64,000 nucleotides of DNA, taken from Myxococcales bacterium. Its GTDB lineage: Bacteria > Myxococcota_A > Polyangia > Polyangiales > Polyangiaceae. Below are positions 54,388-63,780 of this stretch, one piece after another (the first letter of the stretch is position 1; each line of letters starts with the position of its first letter). Where the stretch lies: contig CANJCO010000009.1 in the NCBI GenBank assembly GCA_947473045.1, positions 53,361 to 117,360 of the forward strand, read 5' to 3'. The position numbers and the translations under genes were made by a program. The notes beneath the pieces were generated by a model. That model saw only the letters and a program-made list of their open reading frames with translations. It was not told the origin of the DNA and ran no database searches.

Positions 54388-55905
54388 TCACGACTTGTGG
54401 CGCCGCATCAGTCGATAGATGTACGTCCGGTCGACGTCGGCCTCTTTGGCGATCGCAGCCACGTTCCCGTCGTGCCGCTCGAGCATGTGTGCAATATACA
54501 TGCGCTCTCCCTGATCGACCCAACGCTCGCGAAAGGCCTTGTAGCTGCCTTCGAACATCGTCGTCGGGTCCGTCGGGAGCGGCAGGGAAACGGCCGCGGC
54601 AGGCGCGGTGGGGAACGCACCGAGCTCGACGGGAAGTCGGTCCGCGGCGGGCAGGCGCGGCAACGCGGAAGGTAGCTGCGCGTCCGTCGCGAGCGTTGCC
54701 TCCGCCGGCTCGCTGTCGAAATTGCGCAGCGAGGGCAGCGAGCCCGGAGGCGGTGCCGCGGTCTCGCGCGCGACGGGCACCGGCCTGCGACTCGTCGCGG
54801 CTTCGTCTTCCATACGCCGCGACAGGGGGCGCGCCTGCAGCTCACCGAGCGCGCGTGCGCGCTCAATGTAATTGCGCAGCTCGCGCACGTTTCCGCGCCA
54901 GGGAAGGTCGGTCAGCTCCCGCATGAACTCGTCGGAAAGCGACTCGCCGGCAAGAAAATGGCGCGCCAGCAGCTCGATGTCCTCGCGTCGGTCGCGAAGC
55001 GCCGGAACGGTCACGGGAATCACGCAGAGCCTGAAATAGAGGTCTTCGCGAAACTGACCATGGGAGACCATATCGATCAGGTTGCGGTGCGTGGCCGTGA
55101 CGAACCGCACGTCGACGCTGCGATGGGTCGCCTCGCCGATGCGGCGCACCGTGCGCTGCTCGATCACACGCAGAAGCTTGGGCTGCATCGACATCGGCAA
55201 CTCGCCGATTTCGTCGAGAAAAACGGTGCCGCCGTCTGCCGATTCGATCGCGCCGGTTCGCGCGCTGACGGCGCCGGTGAACGCGCCCTTGGTGTGTCCG
55301 AACAGCTCGGCGTCGAGAAGGTTCTCGGGCAGCGCGGCGCAATCGACGACCACGTAGCGGCCGGCGCTCCGGCGCGACGCCTCGTGCACCGAACGGGCGA
55401 CGACTTCTTTGCCCGTGCCGGTCTCGCCATGAATGAGCACCGAGGCTTCGGAGTTCGCTGCGCGCGCGAGAAGCGCGAAGAGTTCGCGCATCACTGCGCT
55501 CCGGCCCACGAGGAAGTGAAACCGGTCGCTCGGCCACAGCTCGACCGGCGCCGACGTCCCCGCTTCGAAGTCGATTCGAAGCACCGTGGTGCCGCAGCGA
55601 ACCTCCCCCGAGCTCTGCATGATCCCGTTGCGCACCCGCGTGCCGTCGATGAACGTGCCGTTTTTGCTGTCGAGGTCCTGCACGTAAAGTCCAGCTTCGC
55701 GCGGCTCGAGCACAGCGTGCACCCGAGACACGGTCGCGTCCCGAATCACCACATCGCCCGCCATCGAGGCCCCAATCACGAGGCGCTTTTCGGCCCGCGC
55801 CTCGTAGGTGCCCGCGCGGTCGGACCACCGCACCATCGGAAAGCGCCGCGCCTGCATCACGACCCCCCGCTCGCCTGCCTGTCGCGCATCCGGATTGGCT
55901 GACAT
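54388..55905 (-). CDS. FHA-domain sigma-54-dependent activator
   Basis: A 505-residue regulator. FHA domain about 40-115 (IGASMAGDVVIRDATVSRVHAVL, DLDSKNGTFIDGTRV), then AAA+ with HGETGTGKEVVARSV, the canonical GAFTGA loop (HTKGAFTGAVS), Walker B TVFLDEIGELP and PWRGNVRELRN, and a C-terminal Fis-like helix-turn-helix (GNVAAIAKEADVDRTYIYRL). A Pro/Ala-rich linker of about 90 residues separates the AAA+ and DNA-binding parts. It should be switched on when a threonine-phosphorylated partner binds the FHA domain. Convergent with the LanC-like gene. Confidence 0.95.
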   Translation of the reverse strand: MSANPDARQAGERGVVMQARRFPMVRWSDRAGTYEARAEKRLVIGASMAGDVVIRDATVSRVHAVLEPREAGLYVQDLDSKNGTFIDGTRVRNGIMQSSGEVRCGTTVLRIDFEAGTSAPVELWPSDRFHFLVGRSAVMRELFALLARAANSEASVLIHGETGTGKEVVARSVHEASRRSAGRYVVVDCAALPENLLDAELFGHTKGAFTGAVSARTGAIESADGGTVFLDEIGELPMSMQPKLLRVIEQRTVRRIGEATHRSVDVRFVTATHRNLIDMVSHGQFREDLYFRLCVIPVTVPALRDRREDIELLARHFLAGESLSDEFMRELTDLPWRGNVRELRNYIERARALGELQARPLSRRMEDEAATSRRPVPVARETAAPPPGSLPSLRNFDSEPAEATLATDAQLPSALPRLPAADRLPVELGAFPTAPAAAVSLPLPTDPTTMFEGSYKAFRERWVDQGERMYIAHMLERHDGNVAAIAKEADVDRTYIYRLMRRHKS

Positions 55906-56008
55906 GGGTTAAGGTCACGCTAGCAGAACGCCCGCAACCGCGGAAGCAGCGCCAAGGCCGGTCTGGCAGCTTGACGCGCCCTCGCGCCGCAGGTCAACTA
56001 GGTGCAGC

Positions 56009-57532
56009 GTGTCGCTTCCTCAGGTCGGAAAATACAAGCTCATCGCGGAGCTGGGTCGCGGCGGAATGGCCGACGTGCTGCTCGCCGTGACCGAGGGAAC
56101 AGCGGCTGTCGATTTTACCAAACTCGTCGTCATCAAAAAGATCCGCGAAGAGTTCGCCGATGACCTCGACTTCGTGACGATGCTGATGGACGAAGCGCGA
56201 ATCGCAGCGCGCCTCAATCACCCCAACGTCGTGCAAACGAACGAGGTCGGACAGAGCGGAAACGACTTCTTTCTCGCGATGGAATTTCTCGACGGACAGA
56301 CCTTCGGCCGCGTCGTGCAGCGCGCAAAGAACACCCTGCCGCGGGCGATGCACCTGAGCATTTTGAGCGAAGTCCTGTCGGGCGTTCACTACGCGCACGA
56401 GCTCAAGGACTACGACGGCACGCCCTTGTCGATCGTCCACCGCGACGTCACCCCGCACAACATCTTCGTGACGTATGACGGTCAAGTGAAGGTGATGGAC
56501 TTCGGCATCGCGAAGGCCGCGGGCCGCGCGACGAAGACACGCGCGGGCGTCGTCAAAGGCAAGGTCGGCTACATGGCGCCCGAGCAGGTGCTGGGCAGCA
56601 CCGACGAGATCGATCGGCGCGTCGACGTGTTTGCCGTGGGCGTCATGCTGTATGAGGCCTGCACCGGCGGACGTATGTGGCGGGGCGTCACCGATACCGA
56701 CGTGCTCCGGCGGCTCGCGAGGCACGACGTGCCGCGATCGCCGCGCGCAATCGTCGACTCGGTACCCGAGGCCCTCGATCGCATCTGCCACAAGGCCCTC
56801 GCCCCGCGCCCCGAAGATCGTTACGCGACGGCGGCGGCGCTGCAGGCCGATCTCGACGACTACATCACCGATCACGAGAAGCGGCCTCCGATCCGCCGGG
56901 TCGGTGCGTTCGTCAGCGAGCTGTTCGCCGATCGTCGAACGGCCGCGAGCGCCGTCATCGAGACGCAGCTCGCGACGCTCACGAGCGCTAAGAAGTCGCA
57001 GATGAGCGTGGTAACGATTACTCCCGACGCCGCCGGCGACGTTCCGCAGTCGAGCTCGAGCGCCGTCTCGCTCACGTTTACGCCGTCGCTTCCGCGCAGC
57101 ATTCCGCCGGACGATATTCCGACGAACGTGGGCGAGACGACCGGGGCGGTCACCCAGACGAACACGACTCCGTCGGCGCCGCAGCACGCTGCCGAAGAGC
57201 GGCCAGCTCCGCGAAATCGCCGGATGGCGCTGCTCGCGGCAATCGGCGCAGCGGCGATGATCGTCGCCGTCGTTGGCGGGCGCAACGCGCTGCGAGCAGC
57301 GGCCGCCCCGCCTACCGTCAACGTGACGTTGCGCGCGACCCCGGACGAAGCCCGCTTTTCGATCGACGACGGCCCGGCCGTCACCAACCCGTACGTCGCC
57401 GAGCTTCCGCGCGACGAAAAGATGCATCGCATCCGCACGTTTGCTCCCGGCTACGACGACAAGGACCAGCAGCTGCCGTTCGCGTCCGACGTCTCGCTGC
57501 GCGTGTCGCTCGCCAAGCACCCCGCGCGCTGA
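56009..57532 (+). CDS. Transmembrane Ser/Thr protein kinase with extracytoplasmic PEGA-like domain
   Basis: A 507-residue kinase starting at GTG 56009. Kinase domain about 8-275: LGRGGMADVLLA, LVVIKKIREEF, HRDVTPHNIFV (Thr replacing Lys), DFGIAKAAG and YMAPEQVLG. After a Ser/Thr/Pro-rich linker come one helix (MALLAAIGAAAMIVAVVGG) and a PEGA-like beta domain (VNVTLRATPDEARFSIDDGP). PEGA domains outside the cell often bind glycans or outer-membrane proteins, so the kinase could sense the envelope. It runs into a convergent PP2C gene 7 bases away. Confidence 0.94.
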   Translation: MSLPQVGKYKLIAELGRGGMADVLLAVTEGTAAVDFTKLVVIKKIREEFADDLDFVTMLMDEARIAARLNHPNVVQTNEVGQSGNDFFLAMEFLDGQTFGRVVQRAKNTLPRAMHLSILSEVLSGVHYAHELKDYDGTPLSIVHRDVTPHNIFVTYDGQVKVMDFGIAKAAGRATKTRAGVVKGKVGYMAPEQVLGSTDEIDRRVDVFAVGVMLYEACTGGRMWRGVTDTDVLRRLARHDVPRSPRAIVDSVPEALDRICHKALAPRPEDRYATAAALQADLDDYITDHEKRPPIRRVGAFVSELFADRRTAASAVIETQLATLTSAKKSQMSVVTITPDAAGDVPQSSSSAVSLTFTPSLPRSIPPDDIPTNVGETTGAVTQTNTTPSAPQHAAEERPAPRNRRMALLAAIGAAAMIVAVVGGRNALRAAAAPPTVNVTLRATPDEARFSIDDGPAVTNPYVAELPRDEKMHRIRTFAPGYDDKDQQLPFASDVSLRVSLAKHPAR

Positions 57533-57539
57533 TTTCGGG

Positions 57540-58580
57540 CTAAGCGGCCGCGCGCTCGCCTTCAGCGACGCCCACGAGAATGACGGAGATGTTGTCCCTG
57601 CCGCCGCGCCCGTTTGCCGCTGCGATCAGCGACTCGACGCACGCGCTGAGATCGTCGCGACCCGCTCCAATAATGCCCGCGATCGACTCGTCGGAGACCA
57701 TCTTGTTGAGCCCGTCGGAGCAGAGAAGGTAAACGTCGCCGGCGAGCGGTTTGTCGACGCACACGTCGACGGTAACCGAGGGCTTCACGCCAAGCGCGCG
57801 GCGCACGTGGCTACCCATCGCGCCGGGCACTCCCGCCGCAGCCAGCGTGTGGTCCTGCGTAAGGGCCGTAAGCACGCCGCCGCGCATGCGGTAGCAACGA
57901 CTGTCGCCGACGTGCCCGATCACCGCGCGCTGCTTTTTCTCGTAGAAGCGGACGGTCACCACCGTCGCCCCCATGCCTTCCCACTTCGGCTCCCGATTGC
58001 TCTCCTGCCAAATGCGCCGATTGGCCTCTTCGATCGCCGACACGAGCGCGCTCGCCGACCGTGGCCGACCGGCGGCGGCGATGCCTGCCGCGCCCCGCGC
58101 GAGCGCACCGGTGATCGCATCAACGGCCAGGCGACTGGCTACGTCGCCCCCCGCGTAGCCGCCCATGCCATCGGCGACGACGAATACGCTGTCGCCGGTG
58201 TCGAGCGCGATCGCGTCTTCGTTGCGGCTGCGGCGCAGACCAAGGTGCGTCGCTCCTGCTGCGTGAACGAGAACCAGCCGTCGCGAGGCCGTCGGTTCGT
58301 CGAGCTCAGCGCCGCGCTCGAAGAGGGTGAGCGCCTTGGACGCGCTCGCTGCATCGGCGGCCTCCGGGGTTCCATCGCGCAGCGACGGCAAGCGGCCCCC
58401 GAAGCGCGTCTCTTCGAGCTCTTCAGCGGCGCCCTCTACCGCTTTTCGCTCTGGAGGCAGCGGAGACGGATTCGCACCCGGGCCCGGCCGCCGAGCTCGG
58501 GAGGCCTCGCGCGCGAGCAACATCGCCACGGCGACCAGCACACCGAACGCCAACACAATCACCAGCGTATTAATGCTCAC
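57540..58580 (-). CDS. Membrane-anchored PP2C protein phosphatase
   Basis: A 346-residue PP2C enzyme starting at GTG 58580. N-terminal helix INTLVIVLAFGVLVAVAMLLA, a linker of about 80 residues, then LGLRRSRNEDAIALDTG, VVADGMGGYAGGDVAS, GMGATVVTVRFY, IGHVGDSRCYRM, LLCSDGLNKMVS and GGRDNISVILV. All metal-binding aspartates are present. It faces the kinase gene tail-to-tail with a 7-base gap, a natural arrangement for an opposing pair. Confidence 0.95.
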   Translation of the reverse strand: MSINTLVIVLAFGVLVAVAMLLAREASRARRPGPGANPSPLPPERKAVEGAAEELEETRFGGRLPSLRDGTPEAADAASASKALTLFERGAELDEPTASRRLVLVHAAGATHLGLRRSRNEDAIALDTGDSVFVVADGMGGYAGGDVASRLAVDAITGALARGAAGIAAAGRPRSASALVSAIEEANRRIWQESNREPKWEGMGATVVTVRFYEKKQRAVIGHVGDSRCYRMRGGVLTALTQDHTLAAAGVPGAMGSHVRRALGVKPSVTVDVCVDKPLAGDVYLLCSDGLNKMVSDESIAGIIGAGRDDLSACVESLIAAANGRGGRDNISVILVGVAEGERAAA

Positions 58581-58623
58581 GGCCCCTCCGCCCTGGCAGT
58601 GTGACGCCGACGGGGGCGGCTTG

Positions 58624-59562
58624 TCAAAATCTGCCCTGCGCGCCCAGCGGCGTAACGAGCCACGCGGCTGCCTTCGATCGGTGGTCTCCGGGCGGCTTCA
58701 GTGTAAAATACACCGAAATCGCGGCGGACACGAGGGCCGCGCCAAGCAGCGCATCGGTCGCGATCGCGAATGAGGCCTTGCGGCTTTGCGTCGAAGACAG
58801 CGCCGCGTCGGCGATGCCGAGCTGGGCTGCCTGCGTGTCGTAGTCGCTCGCCGCTCCGAGCGCGAGCACCCCCGTGGTGGCGCCCGCAACGACGAGCGCG
58901 CCCGTCACGGACCACGCGACGATCGGCACGGGACTCGTCTTTTCTTGCGGCGGCGCTGCGGCAGGGGCGACGATGTGAAAGTCGAAGTCGACGCTCTTCT
59001 TCTCTCCGCCCGCAAGCTCGACGACGCGCGACTGCGCAGGGCGACCCGCCACCGTCACGCTCACGCGGCGCTGCCCCGAGTTGACGCGAACGGCCTTGCC
59101 CAGGGGCGTCCTGCCGATCGGAACGTCGTCGATGCTGACATCCGCAGGCTCGGTCGATCCGATCGACAGGTAGGCCACCCTGCCCTCGATGCGCTCGATG
59201 CGTTTCTTCACGTCTTCGCTGCGGTCGGCCGGAATGTCGGCGCCGCCCTCCGCGACGTAGCGCTCGAACGTATCGTAGGCGCGCGCGTAGTCTTTGAGCT
59301 GTTGGTAGACGACGCCCACGTTGTACAAAATGCGGTAAGTCGGCGCGAGCTCGTAGGCCCGCCGCAGCTCGGTCAGCGCGGCGTCGAGTTGCCCGTCTTC
59401 GAACAGCTCGAGAGCCCGCTCGAAGCGCGTGCGCGCCTCTTTCATTTCTTCCGCCGACGGCTCTTTGTGGCCGGTCGCGGTGAACTGCGCGAGCGCGCTC
59501 GGAGCGAAGGCCGACAGGGCGAGCGCGAGGCCCAGCGTCGACATGGAACGGCTTACGCGCAT
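58624..59562 (-). CDS. TPR/PEGA-type exported protein
   Basis: A 312-residue protein with a signal peptide (STLGLALALSAFAPSALAQ). A tetratricopeptide-like region (ARTRFERALELFEDGQLDAALTELRRAYELAPTYRILYNVGVVYQQ; ARAYDTFERYVAEGG) is followed by a PEGA domain (AYLSIGSTEPADVSIDDVPIGRTPLGKAVRV) and two C-terminal helices. The start overlaps the protease stop by one base, suggesting coupled translation. It is the last gene of a leftward run of surface proteins. Confidence 0.85.
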   Translation of the reverse strand: MRVSRSMSTLGLALALSAFAPSALAQFTATGHKEPSAEEMKEARTRFERALELFEDGQLDAALTELRRAYELAPTYRILYNVGVVYQQLKDYARAYDTFERYVAEGGADIPADRSEDVKKRIERIEGRVAYLSIGSTEPADVSIDDVPIGRTPLGKAVRVNSGQRRVSVTVAGRPAQSRVVELAGGEKKSVDFDFHIVAPAAAPPQEKTSPVPIVAWSVTGALVVAGATTGVLALGAASDYDTQAAQLGIADAALSSTQSRKASFAIATDALLGAALVSAAISVYFTLKPPGDHRSKAAAWLVTPLGAQGRF

Positions 59563-60749
59563 CACGAAACGCCCCCAACTCGCTTGCGACGGCGCGCGAG
59601 CGCGGTCGCGACGAATCCCGCCCCAGCCAATAACAGCCCGCCGGACGGAATGCCCGGAGCGGCAGAGCAGCCCTTTGGCGTCGGCGCGGCAGGAACATCG
59701 AGGCAGACCTTGCTGCCGTTGCCCGTGTCCGTGCACGCGAGGCCGCTCGCGCCGCAGTCGGCGTCATTTCGGCAAGGCGTCGAGCAAATGCCCCGCGAGC
59801 CGATCTCGACGCAGTAGTTCGAATGGCACTCGTTGTTCTGCGCGCAGGCGCCTCCCAGCTCCGAGGGCGGCGGCTTGCCCACACGCCACGGCATGCGCCC
59901 GATAGCCTGATAGGAGCGCTCGATGAACGCCGTTTGATGCCACAGCGGCACGTAGACGCCGACGCCGTCGGCGCAGTTGTCGACCCCCTGCCCGGTGCTG
60001 ATGATACCGGTGAGCGTGCCGACGACGTTGCCCTTGTTGTCGACGAGCGGCGAGCCGCTGTCGCCATGGCAAATCTTCACGCTCGCGGCCACAAAACCGG
60101 TCGGAAGCGAGAGAGGCTTGCCCGAGGGAGCCTGCACGGTTCCGCCATCCGTCGTGAGAATCACGCCTTCCTGACGTTGCCTCAGCGCCGAGTAGCCGGC
60201 GTCGGGGCTGGACTCCCCGAAACCGGCGGCGACCACGGGCGTGCCCACGGCCGGCGGGCCGTCGAGCCACATCGGCAAGAACGTCACGCCCGTTACCGGC
60301 GTGGCCAACTCGACCGCCGCGATATCATGCGTGCACGTAGTTTGGGACGCATCGACAAAAACGCGCGAAGCTTTCGTGACGTTGGTGCCGCTCCGCGCAA
60401 CGCCCACCGAAACGGTGACCTGATCGGCTGCAGGTGGTGTCGTGCCGAGATGGCACGTAGACCAGTCGTTCACCGTAGAAGTGTCGCCGCCAACGAGCCC
60501 GTGCGCCGACATCAGCGCAAGGGTTGGCGAGACCATGATTCCAGACTGATCGCCCAGCTGCGCCGTGTGAACGAGCACCACATAGTTCTCGGCGGCGGTC
60601 GAGTCGGTGCCTCCGTAGATGGCGGAAGATGACGCGGCAACGCGCTCGTCGCCCGACGCGCAGGCGAGCAGCGCGAACGCGACGACGCCAAGGGCGCCCA
60701 GCCCGCTACGGGCAGCTGATCGCGCCCGAAGCACTTTGATTGGTCGCAT
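59562..60749 (-). CDS. Exported trypsin-like serine protease with MYXO-CTERM-like tail
   Basis: A 395-residue S1-family protease. The triad is His83 (LALMSAHGL), Asp142 (CTHDIAAVEL) and Ser231 (CHGDSGSPLVDN). The N-terminus is a lipoprotein-type signal (VVAFALLACASG) and the zymogen junction is probably SSAIYGGTD. A cysteine-rich segment follows (CAQNNECHSNYCVEIGSRGICSTPC). The C-terminus has a short Cys-containing stretch (PKGCSAAPG), one helix and ARRRKR, like the MYXO-CTERM sorting signal that tethers proteins to the surface. It overlaps the upstream gene by 44 bases. Confidence 0.9.
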   Translation of the reverse strand: MRPIKVLRARSAARSGLGALGVVAFALLACASGDERVAASSSAIYGGTDSTAAENYVVLVHTAQLGDQSGIMVSPTLALMSAHGLVGGDTSTVNDWSTCHLGTTPPAADQVTVSVGVARSGTNVTKASRVFVDASQTTCTHDIAAVELATPVTGVTFLPMWLDGPPAVGTPVVAAGFGESSPDAGYSALRQRQEGVILTTDGGTVQAPSGKPLSLPTGFVAASVKICHGDSGSPLVDNKGNVVGTLTGIISTGQGVDNCADGVGVYVPLWHQTAFIERSYQAIGRMPWRVGKPPPSELGGACAQNNECHSNYCVEIGSRGICSTPCRNDADCGASGLACTDTGNGSKVCLDVPAAPTPKGCSAAPGIPSGGLLLAGAGFVATALARRRKRVGGVS

Positions 60750-62316
60750 CGTAGGTGACTCCTGCAAATTCCCAGCTTCGCGGGTTGGGTCCGGACTTCG
60801 AGCCAAGGCAATAAACGCGCAGATCGGAGGCCGGAACGCCCGTCGATGGATCGAAGCCCAAACGCGTGGTGCCGCCTATCATCACGGCCGAGGCCTTCAC
60901 GCTCAGCAACCCCAACATCGTGTTGATGTCGTCGTGCACGAGCTTCACTTCGGTGGTGCCCTGACTCACCTGCTTCAGCCCCTGCGCGAGCTGAAAGGGC
61001 GTGACCTGCGTGGCAGAGACGCCCGAGGTGATGCTCGCGGCGACGGCTCCGTAGAACCCGGCGAAGGCGCAGTCGGAGAACTGCGTCGCTCCGTAGGGCT
61101 CCTGACTGATTTTGCGCTGCGCGAGCTGGCCGCGGACCCAGTCGTAGGTGGTGGCGACCGCTCCGGCGCGCGCCACATCGAGCGCGTATGCGCGGTTGTC
61201 CCACGTCGGCGCTTTCGAGTCGCCCTGCGCGTAAACGGCGAGCGCTGGCGGCAAGCGCATCGACACGTATACGGGCCGGGGATACGAGCCGTTGAGCACT
61301 GCCCAGCGCGTCTCGAGTCCGTCGATGAACGTGCGTGACCACACGGCTCCCGACAGCAGCACCACGTCGGGCTTCGCGGCCGCGAGCTGAAACGCAGCCG
61401 CCGTGGCCGTGGCGTTTGCGTCGTTCAGGTCGAGTTTGACGTCCTGCTCGACGTAGTAAGCCGGCTGCGCGCTCGCGAGCTTGCCGTTGAACGACAGGCC
61501 GGCGCGCACTTTGTTGAAGAAATCGCCTTCGTTGGGCTCGGCGCTGTCGTAAGCAAAGGCCACCTTCACGTTCGCGAGACTTCGCGACGTGGCCACCTGC
61601 TGCGCGATCTTGTTTGCGAGCGAGCCAAACGCCACGTCGGCGGCCGCGCGGTTCGAATTGCAGAACCACTGGCGCTGCTTCGCGTCGGGCGTCGAAACGT
61701 AGCTGGGCGAGTCGCCCGTAGGAGAGAGCACCGTAAACTGCGTCTGCGCGAGCACAGCCTGGAGCGCCTTCTCGGACACGGGACCGAGCACAAATCGCGG
61801 CTCGAGGGTCTGAAGCGCCGCGACGGCTTCGGTGAGTCGGCTTTCGTCGCAGATGGCGGCGGCGAATTTCGGCGCCGATTGGGCCGACGTGTTCCAGTCG
61901 CTGATGAGCGCGTCGATCAACGTCTTGAGGCCCGCCGTCTGCGCCGCCGCCTCACCGGACTCGGGCAGCAGTACGCCAAACAAAACGCTCGCGTCGTCGC
62001 TGATCGGCCCCACCGACTTGCAGATGCCGTGCGGAATGGGGCGGCAAACGCCCGAGCTGCAGCGCCCGGGCTCGCCAAGGATGAACGCGCAGTCCGCGCT
62101 CAACGCGCAGCCTGTTGAAATGCCGGCCTCGGGCGCGACGATGGTCTCGCACAGTCCCGCGCTCGAGCAGCGGGTGGCCGCGAACTCGGGCCCGAGAGCC
62201 CTGCACGCTGCTGTGTCGGTACACTGCAGCCCGTCGCGCGTGGTGATGAGCGAGCAAGCCAGCACGCACACCGACAACGCCGCGACGGCGAACACCCGAG
62301 CAGAGAGGCCGCGCAT
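60706..62316 (-). CDS. Periplasmic-binding-protein-like surface lipoprotein
   Basis: A 536-residue lipoprotein (AALSVCVLACSLITT). A cysteine-rich N-terminal region (about 30-100; CTDTAACRALG, CALSADCAFILGEPGRCSSGVC) precedes a receptor-family-ligand-binding (Peripla_BP_6) fold: DDASVLFGVLLPESGEAAAQTAGL, TVLSPTGDSPSYVSTP and KPDVVLLSGAVWSRTFIDGL. In ABC transporters this fold binds amino acids, but no ABC genes are present, so it is probably a surface sensor or scavenger. It abuts the next lipoprotein gene with no gap (62316/62317). Confidence 0.85.
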   Translation of the reverse strand: MRGLSARVFAVAALSVCVLACSLITTRDGLQCTDTAACRALGPEFAATRCSSAGLCETIVAPEAGISTGCALSADCAFILGEPGRCSSGVCRPIPHGICKSVGPISDDASVLFGVLLPESGEAAAQTAGLKTLIDALISDWNTSAQSAPKFAAAICDESRLTEAVAALQTLEPRFVLGPVSEKALQAVLAQTQFTVLSPTGDSPSYVSTPDAKQRQWFCNSNRAAADVAFGSLANKIAQQVATSRSLANVKVAFAYDSAEPNEGDFFNKVRAGLSFNGKLASAQPAYYVEQDVKLDLNDANATATAAAFQLAAAKPDVVLLSGAVWSRTFIDGLETRWAVLNGSYPRPVYVSMRLPPALAVYAQGDSKAPTWDNRAYALDVARAGAVATTYDWVRGQLAQRKISQEPYGATQFSDCAFAGFYGAVAASITSGVSATQVTPFQLAQGLKQVSQGTTEVKLVHDDINTMLGLLSVKASAVMIGGTTRLGFDPSTGVPASDLRVYCLGSKSGPNPRSWEFAGVTYDATNQSASGAISCP

Positions 62317-63471
62317 TTACTTGTTCGGGATGAGACGCGCGCCGAGGTAGCGCGGATTGAGGCCCCCATCGCCCAACGTAGGCTCTTCGGCGCCAAACGG
62401 ATTGCCGAGCGTGACGAACGTAAACGTGTCTTCAAGGCTCGTGTTCGGCGTGAGGCCCGAGAGACTGAGGGTGTCCGGGATGGGGTAGAGATCGAGCTGC
62501 ACGTCGATCTTGTCGTAAAGGGCCGAGGCTCCCTTCAGCGAGGGAACGTCGGAGGCCGCGGGAAGCGCGATGTTGCCCTTAAAGACCGGGAATCCGCCGT
62601 CGGGGCCCGACAAAGGTGCCGAGACACCGCCGTCGTTCGGATCGCCGTAGAGAGCGCCCATCTCGAACGGGGGAATGCCGAGGTAGTCGACCGCGGTGAT
62701 GGCGAAGAGCGGCTGGAGACGGCTCTTGCCGGCCGCAGGCGGCTTCGAATCGAGCTGCGCTGCGTACACGTGAAAGTCGCCCAGCACGACGGGGTCGCCA
62801 CAGTAAGGGCTCGCCTTCGCCGGATCGGAGCTGTTCGGGCAGCCGGTGGCGAGCAGCACGTATTTGTTCGCCGAGCTCAGAACCTTCGCGTCGATGGGCT
62901 CCGAAACGTCGAAGTCGAGCCCCTCAATGAGGGCAACGCCACCGTCGAACGACAGGCCGCCGTCACCGGCGCCGCCATCGGCCGGCACGAGCACCGACGC
63001 CGCGGCGAGCTCCGCGCAGCTCTTGCCCGACAGCGCGAAGGCGTTGAGCGAGCTTGTATAATACACATACACACGAGCCTGTTTGCCTTGAATGGCCGCC
63101 GGCAGCGTCGCGGCTCCCACTTCACCGGCGCCGAGGCCCGCGGGTCCCGGAACGGGCAGATCGGCGAGCATGTCTTTGAGACCGGGCGCTCCGGAGGTGT
63201 TGGCCGCGAAGCAGAACCGAATCGGCGACTGCACCGTCACCAGGTTGTTCAAGAGCGCTACCCGCACGCCCGGAGCAGCCGCGTCGGCTGCGTCGGCGGA
63301 ATTGGCGCCATCGGCCCCTGCGTCGGCCGGCTTGACCGTGACGTCGCTCGTGGCATCACGCCCGGCGTCGGCCGTGGCGGTGAGCGCATCGTCGCCGTTG
63401 CAAGCCAGCCACGTGGTGGCAGAGAACGCGACGAGCGAAGAAAACGCGAAGATTCGGTGCTGAAGGGTCAT
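62317..63471 (-). CDS. Surface lipoprotein of unknown function
   Basis: A 384-residue lipoprotein (AFSATTWLACNGDD). An Ala/Asp/Gly linker is followed by beta-rich sequence with FCFAANTSGAPGLKDML, KQARVYVYYTSSLNAFALSGKSCAEL and KYVLLATGCPNSSDPAKASPYCG. Related sequences are seen as cell-surface proteins in myxobacteria, but no family name is certain. It directly precedes the binding-protein-like gene and probably shares its transcript. Its start is 84 bases downstream of a strong terminator that ends the tandem peptide unit. Confidence 0.75.
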   Translation of the reverse strand: MTLQHRIFAFSSLVAFSATTWLACNGDDALTATADAGRDATSDVTVKPADAGADGANSADAADAAAPGVRVALLNNLVTVQSPIRFCFAANTSGAPGLKDMLADLPVPGPAGLGAGEVGAATLPAAIQGKQARVYVYYTSSLNAFALSGKSCAELAAASVLVPADGGAGDGGLSFDGGVALIEGLDFDVSEPIDAKVLSSANKYVLLATGCPNSSDPAKASPYCGDPVVLGDFHVYAAQLDSKPPAAGKSRLQPLFAITAVDYLGIPPFEMGALYGDPNDGGVSAPLSGPDGGFPVFKGNIALPAASDVPSLKGASALYDKIDVQLDLYPIPDTLSLSGLTPNTSLEDTFTFVTLGNPFGAEEPTLGDGGLNPRYLGARLIPNK

Positions 63472-63554
63472 GCGGTCCAGTATTTCAGATGTGGGGAGAA
63501 AAACCGATATTTTCGGCGCCCTCAGTCTACTTCGAGCGAGCGCGATCCGAGGGT

Positions 63555-63593
63555 CACAAAAGCGAAACGGGATCGACGAATTCGCCGACCCCG
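63555..63593 (-). terminator. Intrinsic terminator after the tandem peptide genes
   Basis: Read leftward, an 11-bp stem (63593-63583 with 63578-63568, including two G-T pairs) closes an AATT loop and is followed by TTTCGCTTTT. It lies 35-70 bases past the stop of the second peptide gene and separates that unit from the lipoprotein operon. Confidence 0.65.
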
Positions 63594-63627
63594 TCTCCGC
63601 GTCGCGGATGCGAGCGGGTTCGCTGCT

Positions 63628-63780
63628 TCAGGCCGCGCCGCGCGTGGTCCAGCCGCAGCCGTTGCTGGTGCCCGGCTGGCCGCCTTTGATCGCCGTGCGA
63701 ACGCGGGTGCGCTTCACTTCGAGCGACAGGTCATTCGTGTTCGTGTCGACGACGTTCGTGGTGACGGTCTGCTTCTTCAT
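63628..63780 (-). CDS. RiPP-like precursor peptide, copy 2
   Basis: A 50-residue peptide. The first 34 residues match copy 1 and end in IKGG; the tail is QPGTSNGCGWTTRGAA. The leader-like part contains LSLEVKRTRVRTAIKGG, and the tail carries one Cys and four Ser/Thr. Its start overlaps the stop of copy 1 (ATGA, 63780). Length, a double-glycine junction and a Cys/Thr/Gly tail are all typical of ribosomally made modified peptides. No processing enzyme is adjacent in the visible sequence. Confidence 0.75.
   Translation of the reverse strand: MKKQTVTTNVVDTNTNDLSLEVKRTRVRTAIKGGQPGTSNGCGWTTRGAA
63686..63780 (-). repeat. 95-nt leader repeat, copy 2
   Basis: Identical at every base to 63841-63935. 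The run covers the start codon through the second base of codon 32, so even synonymous sites are unchanged, and the sequences diverge from the third base of Lys32 onward. Confidence 0.9.
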
